Source of the DNA: Hymenopus coronatus
Taxonomy: Eukaryota > Arthropoda > Insecta > Mantodea > Hymenopodidae
NCBI GenBank assembly: GCA_030762935.1
Contig: CM060895.1
Coordinates: 74,941,001-75,005,000, forward strand
Length of the DNA stretch: 64,000 nucleotides
Reading direction: 5' to 3'
Under the pieces are notes generated by a model. The model saw only the letters and a program-made list of their open reading frames with translations, was not told where the DNA came from and made no database searches. Positions 35,604 to 46,340 of the stretch are shown here, piece after piece (the stretch's first letter is position 1; each line of letters opens with the position of its first letter). The position numbers and the translations under genes are program-made.

Positions 35604-37156
35604 TGAGATAATGAGTAAATCAAAAAACTGTGAACTTGCTCACAGTGTTTTCTTGGTGCTTGTTGCCTTCAACTGCTATTATAGAAAGGCACAGATGAAA
35701 CCATACATTTTTAAAATTACTTTTAAAGGCTTTACTTACCAACTTTATAAAAGGAGCTACTAAAACTGGCCACCATCATTGTACATACATTTTCGGCACC
35801 TCTTTAAGAGACTATCCATCACTCGCCATAGTTTCCCTTGACAAATCCCGGCAATTTGCTAACAGATATTTTGTTTTAATTCTTCCAGGGTGTGTGGGTT
35901 TGTCTTGTACACTTTGTTTTAATTTACCTCAGAGATAGATATTGCAGGAGGTTGGGTTGGGGAACTGAGGGGTCTGCAAATATCTATTAATAATTTTGTC
36001 CTGAAACACACTTTTAATTGTTCTCATCAAAAAACTGGCTCCATGAACTGTTGCAGTCTTGTTGAAAAAAGGCAAAATCATGTTCTTTGTCTGTTATTTC
36101 CCTAAAAAAAAGGGGGGGAGGCAAAATTGTAAGGGCATCGATTGTTGATTAAAAAAAAAAATCATCCTATAACTGTTTCTCCGCAATCTTTCTGCAAAAT
36201 ATACTTTCACTTGGAAACTCATTGTGTTAACACATACAAATCATAAATAAATGTATGCTGTGCAGCAGAAAACATACTGAGCCATAGTACACTGTGTGAC
36301 TAAGAACAGGTCAAAATATTAAATCACTTGTAATAACTGAGCTACACCATATTACTGTTAACTCAATACTGCACTTCCAGAGCGGAGCAAAACTGTATCA
36401 GAAGCATGACCTTGTTTACAACCACAATGTTGAATCATATGTGCACTTTATTACAGATGACTTCATGGGATAGCAACCAAGTTAGATTGGAATTAAAGAA
36501 ATCCAAGCTTTCGACCATCTTGACTCTATGGCCTTTGTCAGAGTTCAGGTTTTGACCATCTGTGGTCTTTGTCAGGGAACTCTGACGAAGACCATAGAGT
36601 CAAGATGGTCGACAGCTTGGATTTCTTTAATTCCAATCTGACTTGGTTGCTATCTAATGAAGTCATCTGTAATAATCAACACCAAGAAAGCTTCAAATCT
36701 TTAATATGTCCATTTGCCCAGTGGAAAAACACTGTGCAGCTGGTTTGGAGGTTTTTAACTCACTTGGTAGAATAAAATCATTTCTGACTAGACCTATCAA
36801 ACTTATATCGGCAGGTTCCAAGAACCTGATATTTGCTAATTAATATTTTATGAATCATGGTTATCAAAAAAGCAAGAAATATTTCAAAATCTTTCTGCTA
36901 AATAAGTAGTACACTAACAAGTTCAAAAGTCAAAGTCTGTATTTTCATGCAGCCAATAGCATACATTTTTCAGTGAATTCAATTGTTTCAGTATGTTGTG
37001 CACTAACAGAATTGTATATTTACAGATGGTGATGATCCTGATCTGTGTGCTAACAACCCATGTTCCATTGAATATTGTCCTCGAGGCAAAGAATGTTTTC
37101 TTGAACCTGGTATATGCAGTAAACCACCATGCCGTCCTCTTCCTGTCTGCAAATGA
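26574..37156 (+). CDS. Secreted 14-cysteine protein, three coding exons
   Basis: The gene is assembled from exons 26574-26675, 30610-30670 and 37026-37156, which join in frame to 97 residues ending in TGA. Residues 1 to about 23 form a signal peptide: MSRT, then a hydrophobic run IFVILFGAIMLIVV, with likely cleavage near AIS/W. The mature part has 14 cysteines, so up to seven disulfides. Exon 2 encodes the dense CCGGCCKNGVC cluster. Exon 3 encodes CANNPC..CPRGKEC..CSKPPCRPLPVCK. The exon 3 spacing (C-x4-C-PxGxxC, then Cys-rich tail) recalls follistatin-N/EGF-like (FOLN) or related small secreted modules, but I do not recognise a specific family. All four splice borders are GT-AG and phases agree (0 after exon 1, 1 after exon 2). 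A likely role is an extracellular disulfide-stabilised peptide, such as an inhibitor, defence peptide or ligand; function is not shown. An untranslated exon probably precedes exon 1, because an acceptor-like TTTGTTTCAG ends at 26557. Confidence 0.72.
28095..28915 (-). repeat. Rep-A copy in intron 1
   Basis: The hairpin is lost, but CTCAAAATCTAAAAGGC, AACAATTTTGATTAAAATAT and TAAAGAAAGTCATACAAATG show a whole diverged copy. Confidence 0.7.
29108..29392 (+). mobile_element. tRNA-derived SINE in intron 1
   Basis: The head CCCTCCGTGGTGTAATGGCTACCATGC has an intact A box, and GTCGTGGGTTCAAA is the B box. The body contains AAAAGAACCTCAAGCCTGG and ends ATCCATAAATAAAACACC. It is the same family as 43574-43768 and lies in intron 1 of the cysteine-rich gene. 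Confidence 0.75.
29747..30019 (+). CDS. Possible alternative 3'-terminal exon within intron 1
   Basis: An open segment of 90 sense codons plus TGA begins right after CTCACTTCTCTCAAG, a pyrimidine-rich acceptor. Its frame is exactly that required by the phase 0 end of coding exon 1. Spliced on, it would give a signal peptide followed by KECSKWLSC, an acidic stretch (DAAADDDDVDYGDYD), a segment with five cysteines and a His-rich HGHSHQHY tail. A triplet GAT/GCT run accounts for the acidic part. An open frame this long is unusual in such AT-rich DNA, but chance or a separate gene's exon cannot be excluded. No canonical AATAAA is seen close downstream. Confidence 0.3.
   Translation, partial: KECSKWLSCLLFNMSDAAADDDDVDYGDYDKENARREFPTICIAYDYIKCIQLIENFNDVCENCRDCSYNKRSHGHSHQHYPLFALTTLI
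30610..30670 (+). CDS. Coding exon 2 of the 14-cysteine protein (CC-GG-CC cluster)
   Basis: This 61-base exon lies between TTACTTTTTCAG and the donor AACT|GTGAGT. It adds 20 codons plus one base and carries six cysteines: CPVSPSFCCGGCCKNGVC. Two adjacent Cys pairs around Gly-Gly are typical of tightly cross-linked small secreted peptides. The frame is fixed by the phase 0 end of exon 1 and by the phase 1 junction to exon 3. Confidence 0.72.
30781..30951 (+). mobile_element. 5'-truncated SINE in intron 2
   Basis: It carries only the body and tail of the family at 20888 (TTCTCTGGGTTCTCC, CATTCCACTGGTGCTC, AAAGCGGGCGTAAAACACTA). The tRNA head is missing. It lies about 110 bases after exon 2 of the cysteine-rich gene. 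Confidence 0.7.
31314..31433. repeat. Imperfect inverted repeat in intron 2
   Basis: GGAGTTAGATGGATCTCCCAG (from about 31331) pairs with CTGGGAGATCCATGCAACTCC (from about 31389). Arms are about 40 bases around a loop of about 34. It could be a small MITE or a hairpin in the pre-mRNA. Confidence 0.55.
34635..34960 (-). repeat. Rep-A hairpin-side fragment in intron 2
   Basis: From TGTATAGCGAAGGTATTGTA through AAATACCAAACTTGGTATTT to CCTTTACATGGAAAAAC; the rest of the element is missing. Confidence 0.65.
35029..35092 (+). repeat. (ATT)n / (GTT)n microsatellite
   Basis: About 17 ATT units followed by GTT units within intron 2, soon after a Rep-A fragment. Confidence 0.9.
35529..35600 (+). mobile_element. 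SINE tail fragment with poly-A
   Basis: GTAAAAGCGGGCATTAAACA followed by about 30 A residues is the 3' end of the same SINE family. The flank word AAGCTTGAGAT occurs on both sides (35515 and 35600), a probable target duplication of about 11 bases. Confidence 0.7.
36451..36672. repeat. Long inverted repeat from a Penelope-like element 3' region, with hammerhead-like cores
   Basis: Arms of about 96 bases (36451-36546 and 36577-36672) are nearly perfect complements around a 30-base spacer. The right arm continues into sequence (to about 36705) that translates like the end region of the Penelope-like element at 50.1 kb (..NLTWLLSNEVICNNQHQESFKSLI). In the right arm, CTGACGA (36582-36588) is followed by a perfect 6-base stem GACCAT/ATGGTC and then GACA. 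The left arm on the minus strand has CTGACAA, GGCCAT/ATGGTC and GAAA. These are the hammerhead ribozyme core boxes (CUGANGA, stem II, GAAA), with one deviation per arm. It lies in intron 2 of the cysteine-rich gene. Confidence 0.6.
37026..37156 (+). CDS. Coding exon 3 of the 14-cysteine protein (C-terminal module)
   Basis: The acceptor TATATTTACAG precedes it. The split codon T|AT gives Tyr, followed by 42 residues and TGA at 37154-37156. It carries seven cysteines in the pattern CANNPC, YCPRGKEC, GIC, PPC, PVC. ATTAAA at 37185-37190 and AATAAA at 37690-37695 are candidate polyadenylation signals. Confidence 0.72.
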
Positions 37157-38116
37157 AATCACATAATGCATGATTGAAGAGCATATTAAAAGAAAACATT
37201 CAAAATATTGTAAAGAGTTACCAAATGCTTGTAATGCTTATCCCGAATTTATAGAACATTCTTCTTAGCCAGAAAAAGAGAAGATTAAATACAAATTAAC
37301 ATATTCTGGAATTCTTAAATACATAAGAGGATAAGATTAAAATTAGAAGCCCTATCCTTCTACTGTTAAATACACTAGATTCTTGACCCTTATCTTGGAA
37401 GCTATTTGAGGTATGAGACTGAAATGTTTACAGGATTTAGACGAATGCCATTAAATTCACCGAGTTATGTTCATTCAGTAACATTGTTTCATACATTATA
37501 CCATCTTTTGATTAAAATTTATCAGCATTTTAAAACCAATGTTATTATGTAACACGTAAATAGATTTGCAACATAATTATAGGTTTTTTTTTATCTTTCT
37601 AAAATTTTATTTGCTGATTTCCTTCAGTGATTTCTGAGAAAAATGTGTCACTTATACCAGAAAGTGTTGTTTCTGAAAACGTTTGTCAAAATAAAAACAG
37701 AGAAAACAAATTCAAATAAATTTGCAAAGAAAGTAACATCATGATTTGAACACATATAGCTGTTATGCTTATATTGTACTTAACATAAACCAATTTATAA
37801 TGCAAAACTTCCCCTAAGAAATGTTTAAAGTTTATCCCTGTACTTCACAATATATAAGAGTTATAATTTTTATCTGTGAAGAAATACAGAATTCACAGTG
37901 CAAAGTGGTAGATGTTGTACCATTTTTAAAATATATGTTAAATATAAATGTTGTACCACTTCAAAAATATCCAAACTGAAAGCATAACAGAGCAGGTAAA
38001 TGACATCAATAAATATTATAGATACAATTGAAGGGTACCCACTAAATTAAGATTCCACCTTTAATGCAATACATCGGTAAAATGTTGTTAAATGATAATG
38101 TTTTTTATTTTTTTAT

Positions 38117-39048
38117 ATTTTTACTTTTCTTCTTCATACATGTACATAAGTGGAAAAGATATTACATTAACACAAAAATGTAATACAGATATTATACACA
38201 CAGAAAGTTCACTGGATGTTCATGTTTTATGGCCCTTGAATCTCAAAAAGCATTTTTAGAAAAAGGTGTACATGTGCATGTTCATGTATGTGTGCGTGAA
38301 TGTTTGTGTGTGTGGAGGTGGGTGTCTGTGAACAGCACTACTCAAAAACGAAAAGTCAGCTAAATATCAAACCTGATATTTAAAATTCAGATTTTTGAAG
38401 GATGGAACATAAAGGTTTTCAACAAAATCTCCCCACCGCAAACTATTTTAGTTTGAAAAATGTTCAAAAATGTTGATTTTCTTAAAAATGTCTTTAATGA
38501 CTAATTAAAATACCATATAATGAATGTTAAAAATATTAATACATATTAAATATATTTGCATTACAAATAAAAATGTATAATTTAAATTTCCTTGGAATAG
38601 CCTCTGAAGTCCTCTTTATTCGAATGACTTCTGCATAACTCGTAAACAATAAGAGGTAACTTACTACATCAAAATATAGATCTTGTCAAAACACACGATT
38701 CATGTTAAATACATGTTTGATGAGGAGTTAACAATTTCTGAGATATTCCTAGTTGCAGGTTTAAATTTTTCAATATTTAAATTTTTCTCAAATGGGAAAC
38801 AGTTACTCATATTTTTTCATCCCGATCAATTTCAATATCTTCATTTTAGCGACTGGCTTTTAAAAGATTTAACTAATACTTTATAGTGATTCCCTTATAT
38901 CCATTCTGCTTACGAAAATATAAGTAAAAACATGATTTCTGTTAATTTTTATCTGCATCAGGAGGAAGCAAAGAGAAGAGTAAGCTTTTGTAAGAATAGT
39001 TGCAGAATAGGTAGAAAATGCTATGTGAATGGAACACATCTATTTTTT
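38117..39048 (-). repeat. Rep-A copy, complete but diverged
   Basis: It lies about 1 kb past the stop of the cysteine-rich gene. TTTTTACTTTTCTTCTTCAT, a long TG-rich block at 38275-38325 and GTAGAAAATGCTATGTGAATGG are present. Confidence 0.75.
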
Positions 39049-41561
39049 TTTCAGCATTTTTCACTTTCCAGAATGCACCATGCACCACTGATTTGTAACA
39101 TATTAGCCTGGATTTTTAGGATAGTTAGGAAATTATGCATTTGAAAATGGTTGTACACTAGTTAAAAATGTGAATTAGTTTAGCTAATATTAATTATTTC
39201 CCATAACTCAAATTGAAAATTTTGAAATATTCAATAACATGCAAACATAAAAAGTTTTTCCCCCTCTTAAAATGGTTAAAATTAACAAATACCAGCCCAA
39301 TAATCTCTCACTGTAGTTGTATACTAAGCTGAAATTCAATATTTGAGTGTGATACAAATTGTTATTTGAAAAATGATTTGGCATTGATTGGTGAGATTTT
39401 GTATGCATTGCATATTTTATATAAAACATTATAGCAAACATAAGAAAACTGTATATATTTAATGTATTTATTTATTTTTTGCCTATGCATTACCAGAAGG
39501 ATATGCTCCACTGAATTTTGACAAAATATTACAAAAAAATCACAATTTTTTCCTTTTTAATCAAGACAAATTTCTAAACCATGTAGATTTATAATCTACT
39601 TACCTCTTTGACCTCCTCCATGTTTAAACATACTTCACTATTATTAAAATATACTGTATCCTGATAAGCTAATTGTTAGCTTAGTTTAATTTTTCTGGCA
39701 AACAATGTTTTCATTACAGAAATAATTCATATGATGCAGTTCTCATGCAACCTGTTTGTAATTCATATTTAATTTAATTTCATAGTTGACTAGTAAGCCT
39801 ACATTTAAGCCATAGCACTCTTTATTGAAAAAGAGTGGTATTCATTTTCAGAAGAGAAAGCTATCACAGTGACCTCTACTCTACATAGAAAGAGCAGCAA
39901 TGGCTTGCAAAAGAGAAAGCAAACCACAATGCAGATATGATTACATTTGTAGCTCAGCAGCATAGGCGGGGGTGGGAAACAATTAGGCTGCCCCCCCCCC
40001 CAAAGTTATATCCTATATACGTATATTTCATATTAATATATTAAAACTTTAAATATAGTTGTTGTGAGTAGGCAGTGTCTTTGTATTACGAATAGCAAAT
40101 AGTAATTGGAATAGAACTGGAAAAGAGATGTTAACTGTATTGGTACTAATGCCAGTACACAAAGAAATAAATGTTAACTAAAAAAGTTGTCTCTCAATTC
40201 TCTGAAAGCGCTCATAGAATAAAACTTTTCTGAAAGAAAGTCCCACAAATGTTTTTAGGAGTGTATTAAGTACATGTATAGCATCCTTTAATTGGTTGAT
40301 GGCTAAGCAGAATTTTCTATTGGAGTGTTTTAGATTATTTTACATAGAAGATTGTAATAAGTTTTGTAAACATTATAAAATAAAATAAGAAGCAAAGTCT
40401 TAATTTGTACTTGTACCTAATTTTATAATTCATTCAATAAAATCATAATATTCATTGCTTTCAAAAGAGAGTTGTAAATAAATATGCAGTTCATGTGATA
40501 CTCCCGCCCCTGCAAGAACTTGCTACTGTGAACTTATACAACCAACCTTTCCATGGCAATGAATAACATTCAAATGTTGTTCTGTGCTTTTCTGTTCATA
40601 TTTAATATGTCAACAGACACCAAGTGACTATGGTTGAGTGTTGTCATCATTCTATTGTCAGCAAAGGAGCAGCATATGAATATGATTTATATCACTGCAT
40701 AAATGTGATATCTACTCTGAATCTTCAAGTATCAACACCTGCCACTAGGGGGACAGTATTCAAGCCCCCTCATAATGATACATCACATCCTTGCCACTAT
40801 AGGGACTACCTTTATCAACAATGACATTGATGATGATGATATTTCTTATACAGGAAATCACGGATAAAAATGAAGATCTAGTACTGTTTCCATGTCAACC
40901 TACTTATTTTGTTTTTACAGATTATTCATAAAATAGATCAGTTCATTATTCATAGCTAATTATAACTGGAAATGGTTTAAAGTAAATTAGACATTTTCTG
41001 AGGTAATAACACTCAACTGTTATTGTTAGTCAATGAAATTATGTAACTTTTGCACAAGCTTATAAGAAATAATAAATCTGCATTTTAACAATGCAAGGTT
41101 TAATGTCCAAAATGTGGAAAAATTCAAATGAAAAACAGACAATCTTTTGGAAGGGATTATTAAGTTCCCAAGGTATATTTTTTTTCTTGAAATAAGTTTT
41201 GGCGCTCCGTACACTTTCATAATCTTACTATATTCAATGAAAATGAAGAGAATTTAAAAGTCTACTTATAAAAATCCAAAGTAAATATTTTATTTATAAT
41301 TTCAATCGCTCAATTATATGATGTTTTAATAAGAATAAATTTTAGGGAAAAAAAATGATCAAATATTAGCACATAGCTAAACAGTGGTTTGTATTGGGAG
41401 AAATTTCCTAGAAAAATTTAGCTTGGCATTCTTTCAATGTACCTGAATTATTTTCTGTATATTAGGTTTAGTTTGCCAATACTCAGGTTTTAACAACAAA
41501 GCCATTCTCCTTCTGGCACCCCCCCCCCCAACATTTTGAGGTCAAGTCTGGATACAGTTTA
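39049..41561. other. AT-rich unique sequence
   Basis: It lies between a Rep-A copy and the Tc1 element. It holds homopolymer C runs near 39990 and 41515, and nothing I can call a gene. Confidence 0.4.
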
Positions 41562-42915
41562 AGTCGTTCACGGAAAAAATAAATGCAACACTGCTAAAGT
41601 CTGCATTTATTGAAAAATGGGTATAGTATGATTATAATGCAGGGTTATAGTTTTGGTGATTGATGTGTAGTGGTCAGTGGACAACAGATGGCACTGCACA
41701 GGCATGTATCTATGACCTTTGTGTTGCTCTGCAGTAACTGTGGTACCATAACAGTTGAACGGTGGTGTCAAAAGATACTCTAGGACATAGCCATGCCATG
41801 TCAACGTGAACACACTCCTGTCTCACAACTACAGCCATTTGAACACGGTTGCATTGTTGGCCTGCATGAAGCTGGATGCACCTATTGACAAATTGCTGCA
41901 CATGTTAGTCGCATTGTATCAGTGGTGTGTCATTGATTTCAGCAATGGTCTGTGGAATATTCTCACAATTGTAGACGAGGTTCTAGGTGGCCATGTGATA
42001 CAGATACCCGTCTGGATCAACGGATTGTGTGGGCATCGGTGGGTGCATCCAGGGAAGTGCTCCGTGCACCTAGGGTGTCAGCACAGTCTATTGGAAACCG
42101 TCTTCTTGCCTCAGGACTCATATCACTTGTGCCTCTGGCCAAGATACCTCTTATTCCAGCTTTCTGCCATGCATGTCTCCTCTGGTGTCGAGGAAGGGCT
42201 GATTGGACAATTGAATGGCGCTCTGTGATGAGTGTAGTTCTGCCTGTATGCAAGTGATGGCCATTTACATATCCGATGTAGAGCTGATGAGCGTAATCGT
42301 CCAGAGTGCATTTGCCCATGACACAAAGGCACAGTTACAATTTTCCTTACCTTTCTTGTTTGTGCAGGGACATGAAACCAGTGCCAGCTACATCCAGCAG
42401 ATTATTAATCCTGTGGTACTGCTATTTCTTCAACAGGAAAGCGATGTGTTGATTCAACAGGATAACGCACATCCTCATACAGCTGCTGCAGTGCAATGTG
42501 CTTTTCATAGCATGCAACAACTACCCTGGCCAGCAAAGTCCCCTGACCTCTCTCCAATTGAACATTTATGGGACATAATGGGAAAGAAACTGATTGGGTC
42601 TCCATGGCAAGCCACAACCATTGTCGAACTGCGACAATAGGTGCATGATAGTTGGAATAATGTATCACAGGAAGTCATTTGCCACCTTTACAATCGTTCG
42701 CATGCATGAATATGTGCCTGTATCGCTGCCCAAGGGGGGTGGGTACATCAAATATTAATACGACTATTGGGACATGCCTCCTTGTGACATATATACTTGC
42801 CTTGTGCTGATTTTGTTACCATATGATGTTATTATGTTGTATTATCTTGTACATACCTCTTCATTAAAGTTAAGCACTCCTTGATGCTGTTGAATGTTTT
42901 TTTTTCCCGTGAGTG
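41562..42915 (+). mobile_element. Decayed Tc1/mariner element
   Basis: The element is about 1.35 kb. It is flanked by TA dinucleotides (41560-41561 and 42916-42917), as expected for Tc1 target duplication. Its ends are imperfect terminal inverted repeats: GTTCACGGAAAAAATAAATG at the left, and the complement of the right end, CACTCACGGG plus an A-run and CATTCAAC. A degenerate transposase fills the interior. The right end lies directly next to LINE sequence. Confidence 0.8.
41793..42709 (+). pseudogene. Tc1-type DDE transposase pseudogene
   Basis: The N-terminal helix-turn-helix region is readable from ATG at 41793 (IVGLHEAGCTY, then SIGNRLL..PLAKIPL..WTIEWRS). The frame then shifts near 42230, the first catalytic Asp survives as CDEC, and a block after it appears deleted. 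The C-terminal catalytic part is good: QQDNAHPHTA with the second Asp, and SPDLSPIEHLWD with the Glu. I count 32 residues between the second Asp and the Glu. In-frame stops interrupt at least three places (after GCTY, after VVCH and after VELRQ). It cannot make an active enzyme. Confidence 0.85.
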
Positions 42916-42917
42916 TA

Positions 42918-44420
42918 TGTTCCGTATTCATTTCTTCTTCCTTGTTGCGTAACAGACAATTTGGAGACGACAGCAATCTAATTTTATGTAGATGTTTGCT
43001 GAGCAATCCTGTCCAGTGGTAAATCTAACATGGCGACAGCTCTTTTACGAGGTAGTTTAGGAGTTTCTTTCAAGTTCTTTTAAGAATTTTTATCCTTTAG
43101 AATTTAATGTATTTGTAGATAATTTAGTTTTATGATCATTATTCATTTTCTTTTAATTATATGTTTAACTGATTCCACTGTTACTCTTGGTTGTATCTTA
43201 TTTTGAATTTTAGTTCCTTTCTTACTAGGATGTCTGTCTTCTCATTGTTACTCAATCCACAGTGGGCAGGAACCTACAGGAAGACTATGTTCTTACTTAA
43301 ATTTTGTATCTGTTTAACTAAACAGTGAATTTCTCTTATTTTTTCTATTTTAGATCATAAGTTAATGCTATTTCTTGGATTGCTGCTGTAGAACCTGATA
43401 AAATAGCAATGTTTTCACATTTTTTAGCCAAACCAATAGATATTTTTGAACAGTATATATTGCATCAATTTCTCCATCAAAATTTGTAGCATTCTTTTTT
43501 TTTTTTTTCTCCACATTTTGGTAAAACGAGAACAACTGACATGTACCACCTGCTCCAGCTCCATCACCATCATCGCCCTCCGTAGTGTAATGGTTACCAT
43601 GCTAACTTCATATACCCAAGGTCGCGGGTTCAAACCTGACAGCGAACGATGTATTTTTTTTGGGCGTAAAAGAACCTCAAGCCTGATAAAGAGGCCTCTG
43701 AGTAAAATAAGTGGTCTTTCATGCCCAGTATAAAATGGGACGCTGAGCATCCATAAATAACATGCCATTTACATTTTTTCCATCATCATTTGTATATGAG
43801 CTGTCTGTATATATATATGTGTCCATTCTTCTTCACAATATTTGATTTGCAGTGTTTCTAATGTTAAAATTTTTGCAATATCTGGGCTTATGTTTCTTGA
43901 AGATTTCACAGAGGTCTAAATTATATTCTATTTTAAAGCTCTCTATTGGATGCAATAGATTTTCTTTTGTAATAGTTATGTGTAGTATTTATGTAGCATT
44001 TTTACTTCTTGCACAAATCCTTTTTAGGTTTTTATGTATATTTAAAATTTTGATGTTTGTCCAGTTTATTAAAATTTGGAATTCTTATAAGCTTTTCATG
44101 AGTTATAGGAGCTTATTCTTCAAGTTCTAGGTTTATTGGCTTATTAGATGTTGCAAAGAGAAGTGTTTCTATTGCGGTGATTTTAACTGCACCTGTTATT
44201 AAGCGTTATGCCTGGTTTTGAGTTTTATTTAATTTTTTTTTACAAGACTCAGATGCTGTTGTTAATACAGCACCACAAAATTTTAAGATGGGTTTAATAT
44301 TTGTTTTGTATGTTGCATACATTGGAGGAATGTTGATATGTTTATTTTTGGTTGCTATCCAGCTTATTACCAATGAGTTGGCAACCATGAACATAAGCAA
44401 TATTTCTGTACTCATCATAT
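42918..44420 (-). pseudogene. Decayed non-LTR retrotransposon (LINE), RT C-terminus plus RNase H
   Basis: On the minus strand, 44360-44160 reads ATYKTNIKPILKFCGAV then KKLNKTQNQA-stop-RLITGAVK, the typical end of a LINE reverse transcriptase. About 43850-43790 gives YIYTDSSYTND, the first RNase H motif (TDGS-like). About 43495-43330 gives ATNFDGEIDAI and AILSGSTAAIQEIA, then a VPAHCG-like remnant near 43270. About 43040-42960 gives FTTGQDC, matching the conserved tail after RNase H. Multiple stops and frameshifts show it is dead. A SINE (43574-43768) interrupts the RNase H region. Presence of RNase H suggests an I/Jockey-group element; the clade is not resolved. Confidence 0.7.
43574..43768 (+). 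mobile_element. tRNA-derived SINE inserted in the LINE
   Basis: CCCTCCGTAGTGTAATGGTTACC and CGCGGGTTCAAACC are the polymerase III boxes. The body AAAAGAACCTCAAGCCTG ends ATCCATAAATAACATGCC. It interrupts the RNase H region of the minus-strand LINE remnant, so it arrived later. Confidence 0.75.
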
Positions 44421-45338
44421 GTTTATACAGCTCAACCCAATCTTTGCACCATCATCTTCATCCACATAACCAGTATTGATATAGTTATTATTGGCATCAC
44501 AAATTTCTTCTTAACAATAATAATCTGCAAGTGTTTATTTGCTTAAACATTTTAGAACGCTGCACTAAAGCTAGCGCTGGTGTAATTCACTCCTTCATGG
44601 ACAAAAACATTATGACTTCTGTGCATACATTTGGCGCGACTTCTCCCACCAGCAGCTCTACAAGAGTTAGTGTGCAACTTAAGAGTTTTGCTTACTATAG
44701 CCTCACTGGCTATATTTCAACTGCATCAACACCTGTCGCTTCTGTTTGCTTTCATCATTGCAAAATGCTGATCAGGAATATCATCTCCATGCATTTGGAA
44801 TATCATCAGGCCAGTAAGAGATGACAATCTCCTGTTGTTTCAATACTTTTCCTGGTTCGATCTTCAGTACTTCAAGTTGAAAACAACAGCTTATATTTGG
44901 AGCATGTTCTTCTTATACCATACAGATAACAGACTTTTGAGGGATTTAATAGGAGTATTGTGATAGCTTCCTTGTTAGAATCAAGTAGCTGAAGTTGATT
45001 TTTAAAAGAGAGGAGTATATGAACCATGCATTCCTTTAAGAGATATTTGATAAGTAATTAAGAAGTTACTGGACTACTAATTGGAGCAAACACAACTGTG
45101 CCAAGATTCACATATTCTTTTTTCCTTGATCTTAAATTGCCAATTGGAGTCCTCAAAGAAATTCACATATGTAAGTGTTATTAAACAGTAGTAGCCTAAA
45201 AGACTAATTGCCATCTGAATAAAATTATATATAAATATATTTATTTATATATTTTATATATATGGCTTCTGATCCCTAGGCATCTGCTCGTAAGTCCTAG
45301 GTGGGTGTCAGTCCAAAATAAGGGGAGGGTAAGCTGAT

Positions 45339-45341
<3 letters not shown>

Positions 45342-45393
<52 letters not shown>
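45342..45393 (+). repeat. (AT)n microsatellite
   Basis: About 26 perfect AT units; self-complementary and able to form a cruciform. Confidence 0.95.
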
Positions 45394-45395
<2 letters not shown>

Positions 45396-45691
45396 TACGA
45401 TGATATATAATGTTTTTAACAAAGATATGTTTGTTGAAAATAATGATGGATAGAGCAATCACAAAATATGAATTATTGTTATAGATGAATAAATGAATGA
45501 AGCAGAGAAGAAGTAATAAATTGTAGATTATAATGAAATAAGTACAGTTAATAAAGAAGTAAGGAAAATTAAGAAATGAAGAACGACTGTAGAAGTAAAA
45601 ACATTAATTTGTTTAGCTGATTAGAGAATCAGTCTTAATGACCCACACTTGTGTAAAAAATCTGTATAACAATAACCATTCATGAATAATA

Positions 45692-45760
45692 ATGAGTGTG
45701 TGTGTGTGTGTGTGTGTGTGGGTGTGGGTGGGAGGGAGGGAGGGATGGATGGATGGATTT
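45692..45760 (+). repeat. (TG)n with G-rich GGAG/GGAT runs
   Basis: A perfect TG run is followed by GGGAGGGAGGGAGGGATGG. The GGGAGGGAGGG part could form a G-quadruplex on the plus strand. Confidence 0.85.
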
Positions 45761-46149
45761 GGAATGAACCCACACTGCAGCCATCATGGGCTTATTGTGA
45801 TCAGACCCCAGGAGCATAATATGACTTGAGTGTCCAATGGGATGCTGTAACTCTCTGCTGGGAAAGAGCCATTGGGGTGGGGTACGTAACATATTCCAAG
45901 CATCAAATGAAAATAATTTGAGTCAGATTTTGTAACACAGTACATCACTTAGTAATTGCTTAATCAGGCTGGTTTTGAGAACACTTGTTCCCATTTTCAA
46001 CACCTAATTCTTGGTTATAAAAACTGACTCAAATTATTTTAGTTTAATCTCTGTCACAAGTTTCTTTGTATATTTGCAAAGAGTCGGAATCAGGGATTGA
46101 AAATGAGAACAACTGTTTCTGAAACGAGTCCTTATAAGTAATTCTAAGT

Positions 46150-46340
46150 GATGTTTTGAGTTACAAAAACAGATTGTTGGTCTGGGTAGTTCAGTTAGGT
46201 GCTGAGTTCTGAACTCAGTCACGAGTACACACTTGGCTTAAAAGCAACAGACCCAGGTCAGTAGATTTACTTGCATGTTAAAGGCTCTTGTTGGACAAAA
46301 TTCTGGCACACTGGTAGCACTGATATAAACCAGGCTTATG
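46150..46340 (+). mobile_element. SINE with tRNA-like head
   Basis: CTGGGTAGTTCAGTTAGGTG resembles a tRNA A-box region. The downstream block TTGGACAAAATTCTGGCACA followed by CACTGATATAAACC is the 3' body shared by a widespread arthropod SINE group (termite Talua-like, by recollection). The B box is degraded. Confidence 0.5.

Larger units (their letters stand above)
44421..46149. other. Unassigned sequence, possibly older LINE remnants at its left edge
   Basis: Upstream parts of the LINE would be expected from 44420 rightwards on the minus strand, but I could not follow them. It holds the AT and TG microsatellites and no supported gene. Confidence 0.3.

Noticed and set aside
36923..37171. An 82-codon minus-strand frame over exon 3
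   Set aside because: The plus strand has the acceptor, the cysteine pattern and a matching stop; the minus frame has no support.
42017..42319. A 100-codon minus-strand frame in the Tc1 element
   Set aside because: It is antisense to recognisable transposase motifs.
44531..44824. A 97-codon plus-strand frame
   Set aside because: Ser/Thr-rich without recognisable features, beside LINE debris; not supported as a gene.
45342..45393. Regulatory palindrome
   Set aside because: It is a plain AT microsatellite; self-complementarity is trivial.
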